From contig CATQHC010000002.1 of assembly GCA_958295775.1 (NCBI GenBank), positions 717,663 to 781,662 on the forward strand: 64,000 bases of DNA. Reading direction: 5' to 3'. Source of the stretch: Chloroflexota bacterium (GTDB lineage Bacteria; Chloroflexota; UBA11872; VXOZ01). Positions 18,273 to 27,525 of this stretch are shown here, in pieces; the first letter of the stretch is position 1; each line of letters begins with the position of its first letter. A program made the position numbers and the translations under genes. The notes beneath the pieces are model-generated. The model was not told where the DNA came from. It did not search any database and saw only the letters and a list, made by a program, of their open reading frames with translations.

Positions 18273-19079
18273 CTAGCCGCCAGCTTCTCGCGAGGATTCC
18301 GCCACATGCTCGTGCATCGCAATCATCAACCCGGCAAGTGAGATTATGTCGAGGACATTATGGTGAAAGACTGCATCGAGGCTCGCCAGGTCGCCCGTCT
18401 CGAGATAGTCAATATAAAGGCCCGGGACTTCACTGGAAGGCACGTCGCCCTGACGCCTAAAGTCGAGAATGTGTTGTTCGAGGGTCTGAAGGCGGCAATT
18501 GGGCAACTCCCGCTGCCACAGACGCCGCGCGCCGTAGAGTAGGTCGCAATGCAGGACGTCTTGCACGTCGAGCTTGATGTCGTGGGCGCGCATACGAGAC
18601 CGCAGCAGCGGCAGATCGAAGCTGGCGCCATTGAAGGTGGTCATTGTCGGCCATTGGGGCAGGGCCGCGGCTAACTCTCGCAGCATAGCGGGCTCTTCAT
18701 CCGGACTGCGAATAAAGTGCTGTCGAACCACAAACGCGTCATCCTCAAAGTACCCCAACCCAACCAGAAAGACGTACGTGCCCGGCCCACCCAGCCCGGT
18801 CGTCTCCGTATCCCAAAAGACCATCCGGCGCACGTCTGGCGGACTGCTGTCACCGGTCTGACCGCGAGCACTTTGACTCTTCGAGGTGCCATCCTCAGGT
18901 GATTTTGTCTTGCCCCGACGATAGGACCGCGCCCTCCGCGCACCCGCGGTCCGCGCCACCTGCGCCGCATCCACCTCCAACACCTGTCCCAGGACGTACT
19001 TCCCATGCCGATAGTCAACTGGATGGGCAACAGAACGTACTAAGTGAATACCAGCGGAAGTTTCACGTTCTTGCCACAT
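18273..19079 (-). CDS. DEDD-family 3'-5' exonuclease domain protein (YprB-like)
   Basis: 268 residues. Residues 1-80 are a basic, low-complexity leader (ARRARSYRRGKTKSPEDG). From about 85 comes a ribonuclease H-like exonuclease fold: Exo I FWDTETTGLGG (acidic Asp and Glu), Exo II TFNGASFDLPLL, and Exo III HHNVLDIISLAGL with the last Asp. The segment CDLLYGARRLWQRELPNCRLQTLEQHIL matches the YprB group, in which this domain is paired with TPR repeats; here the TPR part is absent. It likely acts in nucleic acid processing in the cytosol. It stands alone on the minus strand. Confidence 0.82.
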   Translation of the reverse strand: MWQERETSAGIHLVRSVAHPVDYRHGKYVLGQVLEVDAAQVARTAGARRARSYRRGKTKSPEDGTSKSQSARGQTGDSSPPDVRRMVFWDTETTGLGGPGTYVFLVGLGYFEDDAFVVRQHFIRSPDEEPAMLRELAAALPQWPTMTTFNGASFDLPLLRSRMRAHDIKLDVQDVLHCDLLYGARRLWQRELPNCRLQTLEQHILDFRRQGDVPSSEVPGLYIDYLETGDLASLDAVFHHNVLDIISLAGLMIAMHEHVAESSREAGG

Positions 19080-19234
19080 TAGTCCAAGTTTCCTTGCAGA
19101 TTTGGCCCCTGGCGGCGCTTGGTCTGGTCCTTAGAATCCAACACAGAGAAGGCGAGTGTTTCCCAACAGGCATGCCTAGCGCAACAGTGAGGATCATGCC
19201 TCGACTGCAATGTGTGATTCCCACTCTCCCGCAA

Positions 19235-19441
19235 TTAGACCTCAACCAGCACGGTTGACGCTTCCGGCTCAGGGATTGGGATGCCTTCCTGCCGCATGCC
19301 CTCGAGGTGGAACGCAATCGCCCCCTGTATGTTGCGTGTGACTTCCTCTTCTGTCTCGCCTGTGGCCACGCACCCGGGCAGGTCCGGCACATATGCAGAG
19401 TAATTCTGCGGCGTCTTTTCAATTACCGCCGTGTACTTCAT
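19235..19441 (-). CDS. hicB: HicB family antitoxin
   Basis: 68 residues from ATG 19441; the longer frame reading back into hicA is not needed. The sequence MKYTAVIEKTPQNYSAYVPD, then LPGCVATGETEEEVTRNIQ, is the compact degenerate RNase H-like HicB fold, with the PDLPGC motif and the EEA-type helix. There is no extra C-terminal DNA-binding domain, so autoregulation would need another element or partner. The start overlaps the end of the hicA frame by four bases, the usual toxin-first HicAB order. Confidence 0.85.
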   Translation of the reverse strand: MKYTAVIEKTPQNYSAYVPDLPGCVATGETEEEVTRNIQGAIAFHLEGMRQEGIPIPEPEASTVLVEV

Positions 19442-19641
19442 CGTTCGCCTCGGCTTTTCAATCCTGCTTGTTTCAGGATACTGCTCCATGTCCCAGCCGC
19501 CAAGTCATCATTCAACCGTCCCGCGACTGTTACCAGCCCCTTCTTCTCAAGATGCCTGTATTGTCGGTGGCTTCCGCGGGTCCGCACCAATTCCCACCCA
19601 TCTCTCTCTATCGCTCTGATAGCATCGCGAACTTTAGGCAA
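19438..19641 (-). CDS. hicA: HicA family mRNA interferase toxin
   Basis: 67 residues. The double-stranded-RNA-binding-like HicA fold is recognisable: MPKVRDAIRAIERDGWELVR, then TRGSHRQYRH with the catalytic His in the GSH motif, and GTWSSILKQAGL near the end. HicA cleaves mRNA and is neutralised by HicB encoded immediately downstream. All key positions look intact, so the pair is probably functional. Confidence 0.85.
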   Translation of the reverse strand: MPKVRDAIRAIERDGWELVRTRGSHRQYRHLEKKGLVTVAGRLNDDLAAGTWSSILKQAGLKSRGER

Positions 19642-19691
19642 GCTTGCTCTCCAAGGCCACTCCGCTTGACTGCGGTAAGGGTATCAGACTC

Positions 19692-20183
19692 CTAGATCGC
19701 TTCGTATGTTTTGCGGCTGTTCTTGCCGACCGTGCGCACTCGCCGCTGTCTGACAAGGGAGTCTACGGCTGCCCGTACGGCGGGTTCGCCGTGGCGGCGG
19801 AACTTGCCGGTAATCTTGCTGAGCGTACGGGGGCGTTCGCAGTAGGTCCAAATCTCTCCTGCGAGCAATTCATGGGCCACCGGAAGGGGTGCGATCGGCC
19901 GCACCACCGTGTGGCCGGGATTGGCGTCCACATACTCTCCGGGGGTGAATTCCAAGCGTCCTTGCAGCGCCTGCTCATCCAGGAAATTGCGCAACCGTTT
20001 GCGCAGTACGCCGCCGGTCCCGCTCGAGCCGTAACCGTGGATGACGTCAATGGCAGCGGCCGGGCCGACGCCGGCGCCTCTAAGCCAGTCGTTGTAGAAG
20101 TCTATGAAGATTTGTTGGGCTTCAAGCCAGGTCTGCTCGTGGAGGTCCAACTCATGGGCAGACCCAGTTTCTTGGAAAATCAT
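19692..20183 (-). CDS. Smr-domain protein
   Basis: 163 residues. Residues 10-70 form an Smr (MutS2-related) domain: HELDLHEQTWLEAQQIFIDF carries the LDLH motif and DVIHGYGSSGTGGVLRKRLRNFL the HGxG loop. These domains nick or bind nucleic acids. The canonical LDLHG Gly is Glu here. The C-terminal 60 residues (WTYCERPRTLSKITGKFRRHG) resemble a small winged-helix-like segment, which I cannot name. The gene begins about 60 bp after the 5S rRNA on the same strand, so read-through from the rRNA promoter is possible. Start codon support is weak. Confidence 0.7.
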   Translation of the reverse strand: MIFQETGSAHELDLHEQTWLEAQQIFIDFYNDWLRGAGVGPAAAIDVIHGYGSSGTGGVLRKRLRNFLDEQALQGRLEFTPGEYVDANPGHTVVRPIAPLPVAHELLAGEIWTYCERPRTLSKITGKFRRHGEPAVRAAVDSLVRQRRVRTVGKNSRKTYEAI

Positions 20184-20246
20184 TGGAGATCACGCACTCA
20201 TCTAAGGGTTCAGGGGTACGCCCCCTCTATCCGAGAATACAAAAAT

Positions 20247-20365
20247 CCTTGGGCAACGGCCTATTTTCCCACACAGTCGCCCGTGCAGTATCGTCGGTGC
20301 TGAGGGGCTTAACTACCGTGTTCGGGATGGGAACGGGTGTACCCCCCTCGCCTTGTCACCCAAGG
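20247..20365 (-). rRNA. rrf: 5S ribosomal RNA
   Basis: About 119 nt. The terminal stem CCTTGGG...CCCAAGG closes the molecule. The conserved core CCCATCCCGAACACGG and the loop text AAGCCCCTCAGC are present on the minus strand. It follows the 23S gene by roughly 220 bp in the same transcription unit. Ends are set from the stem and may be off by a few bases. Confidence 0.92.
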
Positions 20366-20560
20366 AATTCTGACAGAATTGAGAGTGCGCCGCTCGCGGC
20401 CTGCCGGCAGTGGCCGGGGGCATGAAACGCTGAAACGACGCCTTATGTCAATGTGCAGTGGTGAATTATGCGCAGGCTATGTGCCGGGGCCAAGCGGCAT
20501 ACCACAAGCGGTTGCCGCAAGCGATCTCATGCATTTGTGCACGAGGCTTGCCCGGTCTTT

Positions 20561-20589
20561 GCAGAACTGCAATTTTGCCAACTAGAAGC
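20561..20589 (-). other. 23S processing stem, 3' strand
   Basis: On the plus strand this is GCAGAACTGCAATTTTGCCA plus ACTAGAAGC. It is nearly the perfect complement of 24382-24410 across the 23S gene, with about four mismatches. The pair would form the long RNase III processing stem of pre-23S rRNA. Confidence 0.75.
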
Positions 20590-20730
20590 GCGGTTAAGTC
20601 CTCGACCATTAGTACCGCTCGGCTGAACGCGTTACCGCGCTTACACCTGCGGCCTATCAACCAGATAATCTCTCTGGGGTCTTACCTCTCGCCGCAATGC
20701 AGCGAGAGTGGGGAACCTAATCTTGAGGCT

Positions 20731-20763
<33 letters not shown>

Positions 20764-20821
20764 ATTCCGCACGTAGCTACCCAGCAATGCCTCTGGCGAG
20801 ACAACTGGTACACCAGCGGTG

Positions 20822-20853
<32 letters not shown>

Positions 20854-20881
20854 CTCCTCGCAAGTTCCCTGCGCCTGCGGA

Positions 20882-20928
<47 letters not shown>

Positions 20929-20931
20929 GCG

Positions 20932-20966
<35 letters not shown>

Positions 20967-21042
20967 GCTCCAGCCCCAGGATGCGCTGAGCCGACATCGA
21001 GGTGCCAAGCCTCCCCGTCGCTATGAACGCTTGGGGGAGATA

Positions 21043-21073
<31 letters not shown>

Positions 21074-21235
21074 ATAATCCACGGCCCTTCCACTCGGAAC
21101 CGTAGGGTCACTAAGCCCGACTTTCGTCCCTGCTCGACGTGTATGTCTCGCAGTCAAGCTCCCTTGTGCCTTTACACGCTTAGGCTGATTTCCATCCAGC
21201 CTGAGGGAACCTTTGGGCGCCTCCGTTATCTTTTG

Positions 21236-21271
<36 letters not shown>

Positions 21272-21529
21272 ATGTCCCCCTCCCGGATCACGGCAAGGGG
21301 TTAGAATAAGGATCGCAGAAGGGTGGTATTTCACCATTGCCTCCCCATCCCCCAAAAGGAATGGTTCACAGGCTCCCACCTATCCTACGCATCGACGGCC
21401 CCGATCCAATGCCAAGGTGCAGTAAAGCTCCACGGGGTCTTTTTGTCCTTCCGCAGGTAACCAGCATCTTCACTGGTACTTCAATTTCGCCGGGTCCCCT
21501 GCTGAGACAGTGCCCAACTCGTTACGCCA

Positions 21530-21568
<39 letters not shown>

Positions 21569-22268
21569 CGGTCCATCGCGGCGTCATTGCCGCAACTTAT
21601 CCCACTCTGTTTCCAGAGGGGCCGGACTTTCTCTTCACTCGTCCTATGTTCCTTTGCTCGGCGATGGCGCGGATCTCTGCAATACCCTCCGTTGTGAGGT
21701 GTGACCCTCGCTCCATGAGCAGCAATATACGTCGAAACTTGATGAAGTCCACACGCTTCTTGGAGCGCAGTTCGTGCTTCTCAAAGAACGGTAAGATCCG
21801 CTCCCTGAGGTGCTCTACACTGCGCACCCGATAGCACATGCGGTCCCCATGGTCCTGCCGTACAACTCCGCACCCGAAGAATTGCTTCAGTGCGTAAAGT
21901 AGTTGCACGTCACGTTCATGCTGTACCACAGTGAATTCAGGCAGTACCTGAAATCCAGAGGTCATCTCTTGATGCGGACTGATGCCGACGAAGAAGTAAC
22001 CTTCTCCATCCACAAATCCGCAGATCCATTGCGCCGTCAACCGTTGGGACGAGGCCGGACGTAAAGTCTCTGAGGGTTCTCTCGTTGTAGTCATGTGAGA
22101 GTCTTCCCTGCGGATTGTCCCCATGTCCATCCGGCTTTTTACTGCCTGCGACAGTGCACATGTGCACTGCATGCCGTGCCAACGAGCACGGTCGCAGACG
22201 AGTACCTGATGGCTGTGCGAGGAGTTTCCCGCATATGGTCCAGTTTTACTAAGGCTCGCGAATATTGA
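21569..22268 (-). other. Group I self-splicing intron in 23S rRNA (site equivalent to E. coli 1931)
   Basis: Exactly 700 nt separate 5' exon ...CCUAAGGU and 3' exon AGCGAAAUUCC. The 5' exon ends in U and the intron ends in G, as group I splicing requires. The internal guide GCCUUAG (22249-22255) pairs with exon CUAAGGU and places a G-U wobble exactly at the 5' splice site (P1). A Q-like element (CAATCCGCAGGGAAG) and an R-like element (CTCAGAGACTTTACG) are visible. P7 forms from GACUUU (22063-22068) and AAAGUC (21625-21630). The endonuclease gene lies between R and S, in P8. Site 1931 is a known hotspot for bacterial and organellar 23S introns. Confidence 0.9.
21597..22094 (-). CDS. Intron-encoded LAGLIDADG homing endonuclease
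   Basis: 165 residues from ATG 22094 (AGGGAAG eight bases upstream). The frame is open to 22172, but that extension overlaps the intron core. The single motif QWICGFVDGEGYFFVGI is a LAGLIDADG helix with its acidic catalytic residue. VVQHERDVQLLYALKQFFG and CYRVRSVEHLRERILPFFEKH follow, then KRVDFIKFRRIL, in the order of the LAGLIDADG_1 family. With one motif it should act as a homodimer, cutting intronless 23S genes near helix 69. The C-terminus (KRKSGPSGNRVG) overlaps the P7 3' strand, a sign of long co-adaptation with the intron. The frame is intact. Confidence 0.88.
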   Translation of the reverse strand: MTTTREPSETLRPASSQRLTAQWICGFVDGEGYFFVGISPHQEMTSGFQVLPEFTVVQHERDVQLLYALKQFFGCGVVRQDHGDRMCYRVRSVEHLRERILPFFEKHELRSKKRVDFIKFRRILLLMERGSHLTTEGIAEIRAIAEQRNIGRVKRKSGPSGNRVG

Positions 22269-23816
22269 ACCTTAGGACGGTTATAGTTACCGCCGCCGTT
22301 CACCGGGGCTTCCCGTCAGGGCGTGAACCCATCTAGTTAACCTTCCGGCACCGGGCAGGCGTCAGCCCCCATACATCAGCTTTCGCTTTCGCGGAGACCT
22401 GTGTTTTTGTTAAACAGTCGGTTGGGCCTCTTCAGTGCCACCGCGGCTCGCTTCCCGGCGCAAGGCCGGTGCACGCGTCGCGGTACCCCTTCTCCCGAAG
22501 TTACGGGGTTAATTTGCCGAGTTCCTTAGCAGAGGGTCTCCCGCTCACCTTGGGACTTTTACCCCCGCCCACCAGTGTCGGTTTGCGGTACGGGCGCCCA
22601 TATTCTGGCTAGAGGCTTTTCTTGCAGGCTGGGCTCAAAGGAATCGCCGTTGACTTTCGTCGCGGACTCTCCATCGCTTCTCGGCGTTTGGAATAGAGCA
22701 ACGGATTTACCTATCGCTCCCGCCTACCAGCTTGGACGTGTATAGCCAAGAACACGCTCCTCCTACCCTGCCCGGTCCCCCCTTCGCTCATAACGAACCT
22801 GGGCGGTTCCGGAATATCAACCGGATGTCCATCGCCTACGCCATATTGGCCTCGGCTTAGGCCCGACTAACCCTCAGTGGACGAACCTTCCTGAGGAAAC
22901 CTTGGGCTTACGGTGAGCCGGATTCTCACCGGCTAACGCTACTCATGCCGACATTCTCACTTCCCTGCGCTCCACCCGTCCTTACGGTCGAGCTTCTCCG
23001 CACAGGGAACGCTCCCCTACCCAGCGGCCGCTCCACATGAGAGCGCCACTGCCCTAGCTTCGGTACCAGACTTGAGCCCCGTTAAATTTTCGGCGCCAGA
23101 CGGCTTGACCAGTGAGCTGTTACGCACTCTTTAAAGGATGGCTGCTTCCAAGCCAACCTCCTGGCTGTCCGGGCTATCCGACATCCTTTCCCACTTAGTC
23201 TGAATTTAGGGACCTTAGCTGAGGGTCTGGGTTGTTTCCCTCTTGACGATGAAGATTATCCCCCACCGTCCCACTCCCAGGTAACATGTATACGGCATTC
23301 GGAGTTTGGTTGGGTTTGGTAACCGTTTTGGCCCCTAGCCCATCCAGTGCTCTACCTCCGCAACACTCTAACCTGAGGCTGCACCGCAATGCATTTCGGG
23401 GAGAACCAGCTATATCTGAGTTCGATTGGCATTTCACCTCTAGCCACAGCTCATCCCCCAGTTTTGTAACACTGGTGGGTTCGGGCTTCCACGAGATATT
23501 ACTCTCTCTTCACCCTGGCCATGGCTAGCTCACTCAGTTTCGGGTCTACTCCACGCGACTTAGTCGCCCTGTTAGGACTCGCTTTCGCTACGGCTCCGGC
23601 CCTCCGACCTTAGCCTTGCCACGCATAGTAACTCGTCGGCTCATTCTCCAAAAGGCACGCCATCAGGCATTCCGTCCTATAATGCGGGCTTAGCGTGCAT
23701 GCGCGCCGCACTCTCCGAAGAGAGTACCTTGCACAGGCACGCCGTCCCAGCAAGACGGCATAGCCCTCTGACTGCTTGTAAGCGTACGATTTCAGGTTCT
23801 ATTTCACTCCCCTCCC

Positions 23817-23847
<31 letters not shown>

Positions 23848-24381
23848 CGTTCACTATCGGTCGCCAAAGGTGTTTAGCCTTGGGAAGTGGGCTCCCCAGT
23901 TTCCCACAGGGTTACACGTGTCCCGTGGTACTCAGGCACAGCAACGAGAGAGCTCTGGTTTTCGTGTACGGGGCTGTCACCCTCTCTGGCGGGCCTTTCC
24001 AGGACCTTCTACTAACCACAGCTTTTCTCCAACTCTCCGAACCCCTTGCAGGGGGCTCTGTTGCGGCCTCCAACCCTCACGTTGCAACGGCTGCAACCTA
24101 TCACACAACGTGAGTTTGGGCTGTTCCCCTTTCGCTCGCCACTACTCAGGGAATAATCTCTTTTCCTCGCCTTACTAAGATGATTCAGTTCAGGCGGTTC
24201 CCTCCACATGCCTATGAATTCAGCATGCGGTGACGAGGCATCACCCTCGCCGGGTTTCCCCATTCGGGTACCTGCGGATCAAAATCTGCTGACGACTCCC
24301 CGCAGCTTTTCGCAGTCAACCGCGCCCTTCTTCGGCCTTTGGCACCAAGGCATCCGTCGTACGCCCTTAGTAACTTAGCCT

Positions 24382-24410
24382 GCTTCTAATCGGCAAAATT
24401 GAAGTTCTGC
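24382..24410 (-). other. 23S processing stem, 5' strand
   Basis: Plus-strand text GCTTCTAATCGGCAAAATTG plus AAGTTCTGC, complementary to 20561-20589. Its position just outside the 5' end of 23S fits the leader half of the processing stem. Confidence 0.75.
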
Positions 24411-24462
24411 TTGCGCATATTCACCTGTTAATGTACCGCCCCATCTCTAGGGCGCATCCACT

Positions 24463-24492
24463 AATGTACCAAACAACGTGGCACGATGTCAA
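24463..24492 (-). promoter_or_regulatory. Candidate rRNA promoter (-35 TTGACA, -10 TACATT)
   Basis: On the minus strand, a perfect -35 TTGACA (24487-24492) is followed 18 bases later by TACATT (24463-24468), then about 80 bp to the 23S 5' end. A second TACATT occurs in the leader (about 24430). A 23S gene not preceded by 16S needs its own promoter, and this is the best candidate. Transcription start is not shown. Confidence 0.5.
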
Positions 24493-25037
24493 GGAAGCTC
24501 GGTGCAAGTTTCCTGGAGGTCCTTGCATCGAGGCCCAATGAGCCTTCCGGTCGGGCCGAACGCTATAACGCAAGCATGGAATGGCACAAGGAGACAATAT
24601 CCTACTCGCTTGGGGGCCTCGCTTGGCCGAAATCTATCAAACTCCAGCAGACTGCGGCGGCGTGGATTGGCCGTACTCATCCTGCCCCAGCAGACAGGCG
24701 TGCCGTCTGCCCGTATGGCACATTTATGCAGATCGCCGCTGTTGATGGCAATGAAACCGCCACCTGCCAAGACGGCAGGTGGCGACATGGGCATTCACGT
24801 ACTTGCCAGCAGCGGCGCCGCCGTGGCCGTGGGAAATGGAATCGATGTTGCCGCTTGCTCGGCACGAGGTGTTGGGGCATCGGTTGCGAGCGGCGAGCAG
24901 GTCGGTTCCAGCCGGTCGGCGGCACACGCCGTCAACAAAGCCACAGCCAGAATACAAAACAACCCATACCACGTAGGCCGGCGTACAGGATTCAGCGGGG
25001 CATGCACGGCGCTATCTGCGATTCGCACTGCAAACAT
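24490..25037 (-). pseudogene. Decayed RCC1-repeat lipoprotein
   Basis: The 5' part reads as a lipoprotein leader (WYGLFCILAVALLTACA) plus a Thr/Pro linker (SPLATDAPTPRAEQAATSIP). It runs into TAAPLLAST and a TGA stop at 24795-24797. In the same frame beyond the stop comes an RCC1-type repeat: GGGFIAINSGDLHKCAIRAD then GTPVCWG. Right after CWG the sense continues one frame over as QDEYGQSTPPQSAGV and then a stop, so there is also a one-base frameshift. RCC1 proteins normally have about seven repeats forming a propeller; only one and a half remain. This is a broken gene upstream of the rRNA promoter. Confidence 0.65.
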
Positions 25038-25152
25038 CTTATGCTCTCGTACCGAGAGCTTCCTGCCTCCAATCGCAATGCTAACACACCCTTCTACGCA
25101 TCAGACGTACTCTTCCTGCCGCCGTCACGCGAGTTGCAGTAGCAATTGCTAG

Positions 25153-25192
25153 CACCCCCTGGACGCCGGTTTCTGCCGACGTCCAGGGGGTG
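25153..25192. terminator. Strong hairpin after the VWA gene, possible terminator
   Basis: A 13-bp stem CACCCCCTGGACG / CGTCCAGGGGGTG with a 14-base loop, 50 bp past the stop of the minus-strand VWA gene. No T run follows on either strand, so it may stall or protect RNA rather than terminate in the classic way. Confidence 0.5.
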
Positions 25193-25243
25193 ATTCTAAA
25201 TGCTTTACCTATGTGCAAGCGACTCTGGAATACTAAGCGCGGC

Positions 25244-26926
25244 CTAGCGGCTGTAACCGGATGAAGGCCGCTCCTTCTGGGCAGTCTGGGTCAGGTATTC
25301 CAGCAAGAAGCTGAAGTCCTTGTACGACGTGAGATCGCCCAACTGGCGGTCCAGCGACCACAGCTCATCCAGCAGGAGTGCCAGGTCACGGTCCACCGGC
25401 GATTCGGCAAAGTCGAGATTGCTGTAGCGATCCGCTGCCAGCGCCACAATCGAGCCGAACCGCAGGAAAGCCGCATCCCGGGCGTTATCCAGCGCATCGC
25501 TCTTGCTGAGCAGCGTCGCGTGCTGGCGGTTCGACTCGCCCGTCGCCGGCGTTACCCAGCGTATCTCCACCTCGCCGAGCCGGGCGGTGTCGCGCCGTCC
25601 CGCGTCCGTGAGCTGAAGCTCAAAGAAGACCGTGGTGGCCGCTCCCGCCGGTATCTCGGCGAACTCCTTGCGCGCTTCGGTGAAAGACTCATCGGAGGTT
25701 GCGCGGTTCTCGTAGCCCACAATGCGCCACACCGAGACCATGTCCGGGTCCCAGGTCACCTGGGCGCGGGTCTGGTCGGCAAAGGGTATGGACAGCGCGA
25801 GCCAGTTGTCGCGGCTAAAGGTCGCCCTAGCCTGCTCCACCGTGCTGAGATAGCGGTACCAACCGTTGCCGTGCTGCGCCAACTGCTCCAGCAGGTAGTC
25901 GTTGTAATTCTCGATTCCGACACCGATAGTGATCAGGCGCAGCGGATTAGTGTCGTCGCGGTCGTCCGCCGATTCCAGGATCGAGAACGGGTCGGTGGCA
26001 TCCACATTCGCCACACCGTCCGACATGAGGATGATGTAGTTGTAGGCATCAGGACGCTCACGCCGGATGCGGTCGGCCAGCCGTACGCCGAGATCGAGAC
26101 CGGCTTGCACGTTCGTCGACCCGTGCGGCGCCAATTGATCAATCGACCAGCTTACGTTGCGGTCGTCCGGATCGCGATGATCGACCGTGTATTCATTGAT
26201 GACATGGGTGGTAAAGTGGACCACGGCAATGCGGTCCTGGCCGCGCAAGCTGCGCCGGATGCTCTCGGCAGCCTCCCGCGCAATGTCCACGCGATCGCCC
26301 TCGCGCATCGAACCGGAAGCGTCGAGCACCAGTGTTACATTGAGCGGCGTGTCGTCATACGCCACATCGGCAGCTTGGAAGGCAACGCGCGCGAGATGCA
26401 GACCGCTATCCAGTGGATGCCGGATTACGTCGGTAGCAATGGAAAAACTGTCGTCGCGCAGCGGCAGCGTGTAGTCATAGTTGAACGCGTTGATCCACTC
26501 TTCGGCGCGCACGGAATCCGGCTCCACCCGATACGCCGTGCGCGCCCAATTCAGCGCCAGGTGGAACGACGTGCGGTCGGTATCCAAACTAAAGGTAGCA
26601 ACCGCGTCGCGGACCGTATTAACAAACGTGGCGCGTGGATAGTCTTTAAACGTGGTCGCGCCCGCGGTCTGCTGTGGCGGTTGCACTGCCGGCTGGCTTG
26701 ACGTTGATTGAGACGATTGGCTTCTGGATGCTGGAGCCTCAGCCTTGGCCGCAGGTGCACGCTCGGCAGTAGGAGCTTCTTTAGCCTCAACTTGAGGCGC
26801 AGCCTGCCTCTCTTCTGCCTGAGACTCTTCCATTGCCGCTGATGGCGCCATAGCCGCCCCTCCGCACGCAGCAAGCAAGAGCACACCCGCAAGCAACACC
26901 ACAAACGTCTTCAGAAATCTCTTCAT
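25244..26926 (-). CDS. YfbK-like von Willebrand factor A lipoprotein
   Basis: 560 residues from ATG 26926, after GAGGAGAA; the longer frame upstream is dismissed because this start gives a lipoprotein signal (VVLLAGVLLLAAC, lipid Cys21). A Glu/Ala/Ser-rich linker covers 25-90. Then comes the VWA N-terminal domain (FSLDTDRTSFHLALNWARTA, EEWINAFNYDY). The VWA domain has a complete MIDAS start DASGSM (202-207), with MSDGVANVDATDP further on. The C-terminal region (LGEVEIRWVTPATGE, LRFGSIVALAADR, LLDELWSLD) matches the DUF3520 part of YfbK proteins. It should bind metal and partner proteins at the membrane exterior. Role unknown. Confidence 0.88.
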   Translation of the reverse strand: MKRFLKTFVVLLAGVLLLAACGGAAMAPSAAMEESQAEERQAAPQVEAKEAPTAERAPAAKAEAPASRSQSSQSTSSQPAVQPPQQTAGATTFKDYPRATFVNTVRDAVATFSLDTDRTSFHLALNWARTAYRVEPDSVRAEEWINAFNYDYTLPLRDDSFSIATDVIRHPLDSGLHLARVAFQAADVAYDDTPLNVTLVLDASGSMREGDRVDIAREAAESIRRSLRGQDRIAVVHFTTHVINEYTVDHRDPDDRNVSWSIDQLAPHGSTNVQAGLDLGVRLADRIRRERPDAYNYIILMSDGVANVDATDPFSILESADDRDDTNPLRLITIGVGIENYNDYLLEQLAQHGNGWYRYLSTVEQARATFSRDNWLALSIPFADQTRAQVTWDPDMVSVWRIVGYENRATSDESFTEARKEFAEIPAGAATTVFFELQLTDAGRRDTARLGEVEIRWVTPATGESNRQHATLLSKSDALDNARDAAFLRFGSIVALAADRYSNLDFAESPVDRDLALLLDELWSLDRQLGDLTSYKDFSFLLEYLTQTAQKERPSSGYSR

Positions 26927-27525
26927 CACAGTTTCTCCTCGTTGTCTTTCACCACAGAACTGTACTGCCAATTCGTATAGAAAAAGGCGTAGCTGGGGAC
27001 AATCTGCGGTGATAAGTATCAGCACGAACGGTTCCTGCGAGAGGTGACTAGAGAGGAAGCTTAACACCAGCAAAGCCGGACACAGCCAGCTTTCCACGAG
27101 TTAAGCAATCAAGAACGGAGGGCAGCGCCACCCAGTTCCCAGACTACCTTGAGTTTGTCGGCATTCAGACTAGAGGGACAAATTAACGTTCTATAGACTT
27201 GCGGAACCTGAAATCGTGCTTTAGGTAATAATTACGCGGATATCTCTTCCGTTCAGGGCTCTAGGCCCTCCTCCTTCCAAGCGTTGCATGGACACCATAC
27301 GCGAGCACCACCCATGGCTCGCACGCGACCACCACTTGCCTTTCAGGTACAATCTAACCCCAACAGAAATTCGTTACTGATGGGAGTATACTAATCGACT
27401 GATTAAACATTTAGGGGCAAATAGTAATCATTTAGGGGCAGATAGTAAACATGGTAAGCGAATTGCCGAGACTTGTCTAGACCTTTAGGGCCTTAGAATG
27501 TCTTGCATTGCCCTGAGTTGGGAGT
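26927..27525. other. Intergenic stretch, about 600 bp, AT-richer
   Basis: No gene recognised. It is richer in A and T than the surroundings and holds a 21-bp tandem repeat at 27408-27449. It lies between two minus-strand genes, so it should carry the promoter of the VWA gene near its left end. Confidence 0.5.
27408..27449. repeat. Two tandem copies of a 21-bp unit
   Basis: The unit CATTTAGGGGCAAATAGTAA+T occurs at 27408-27428 and again, with two changes, at 27429-27449. The spacing of two helical turns would suit a protein-binding site, but nothing else identifies it. Confidence 0.7.

Noticed and set aside
24478-25152. Two plus-strand frames of over 200 codons
   Set aside because: Both are antisense to the decayed RCC1 gene and the rRNA leader. 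The reading that makes biological sense is on the minus strand.
25520-26701. 393-codon plus-strand open frame
   Set aside because: It lies wholly antisense to the VWA lipoprotein gene, whose domains are clear. The antisense translation has no motif.
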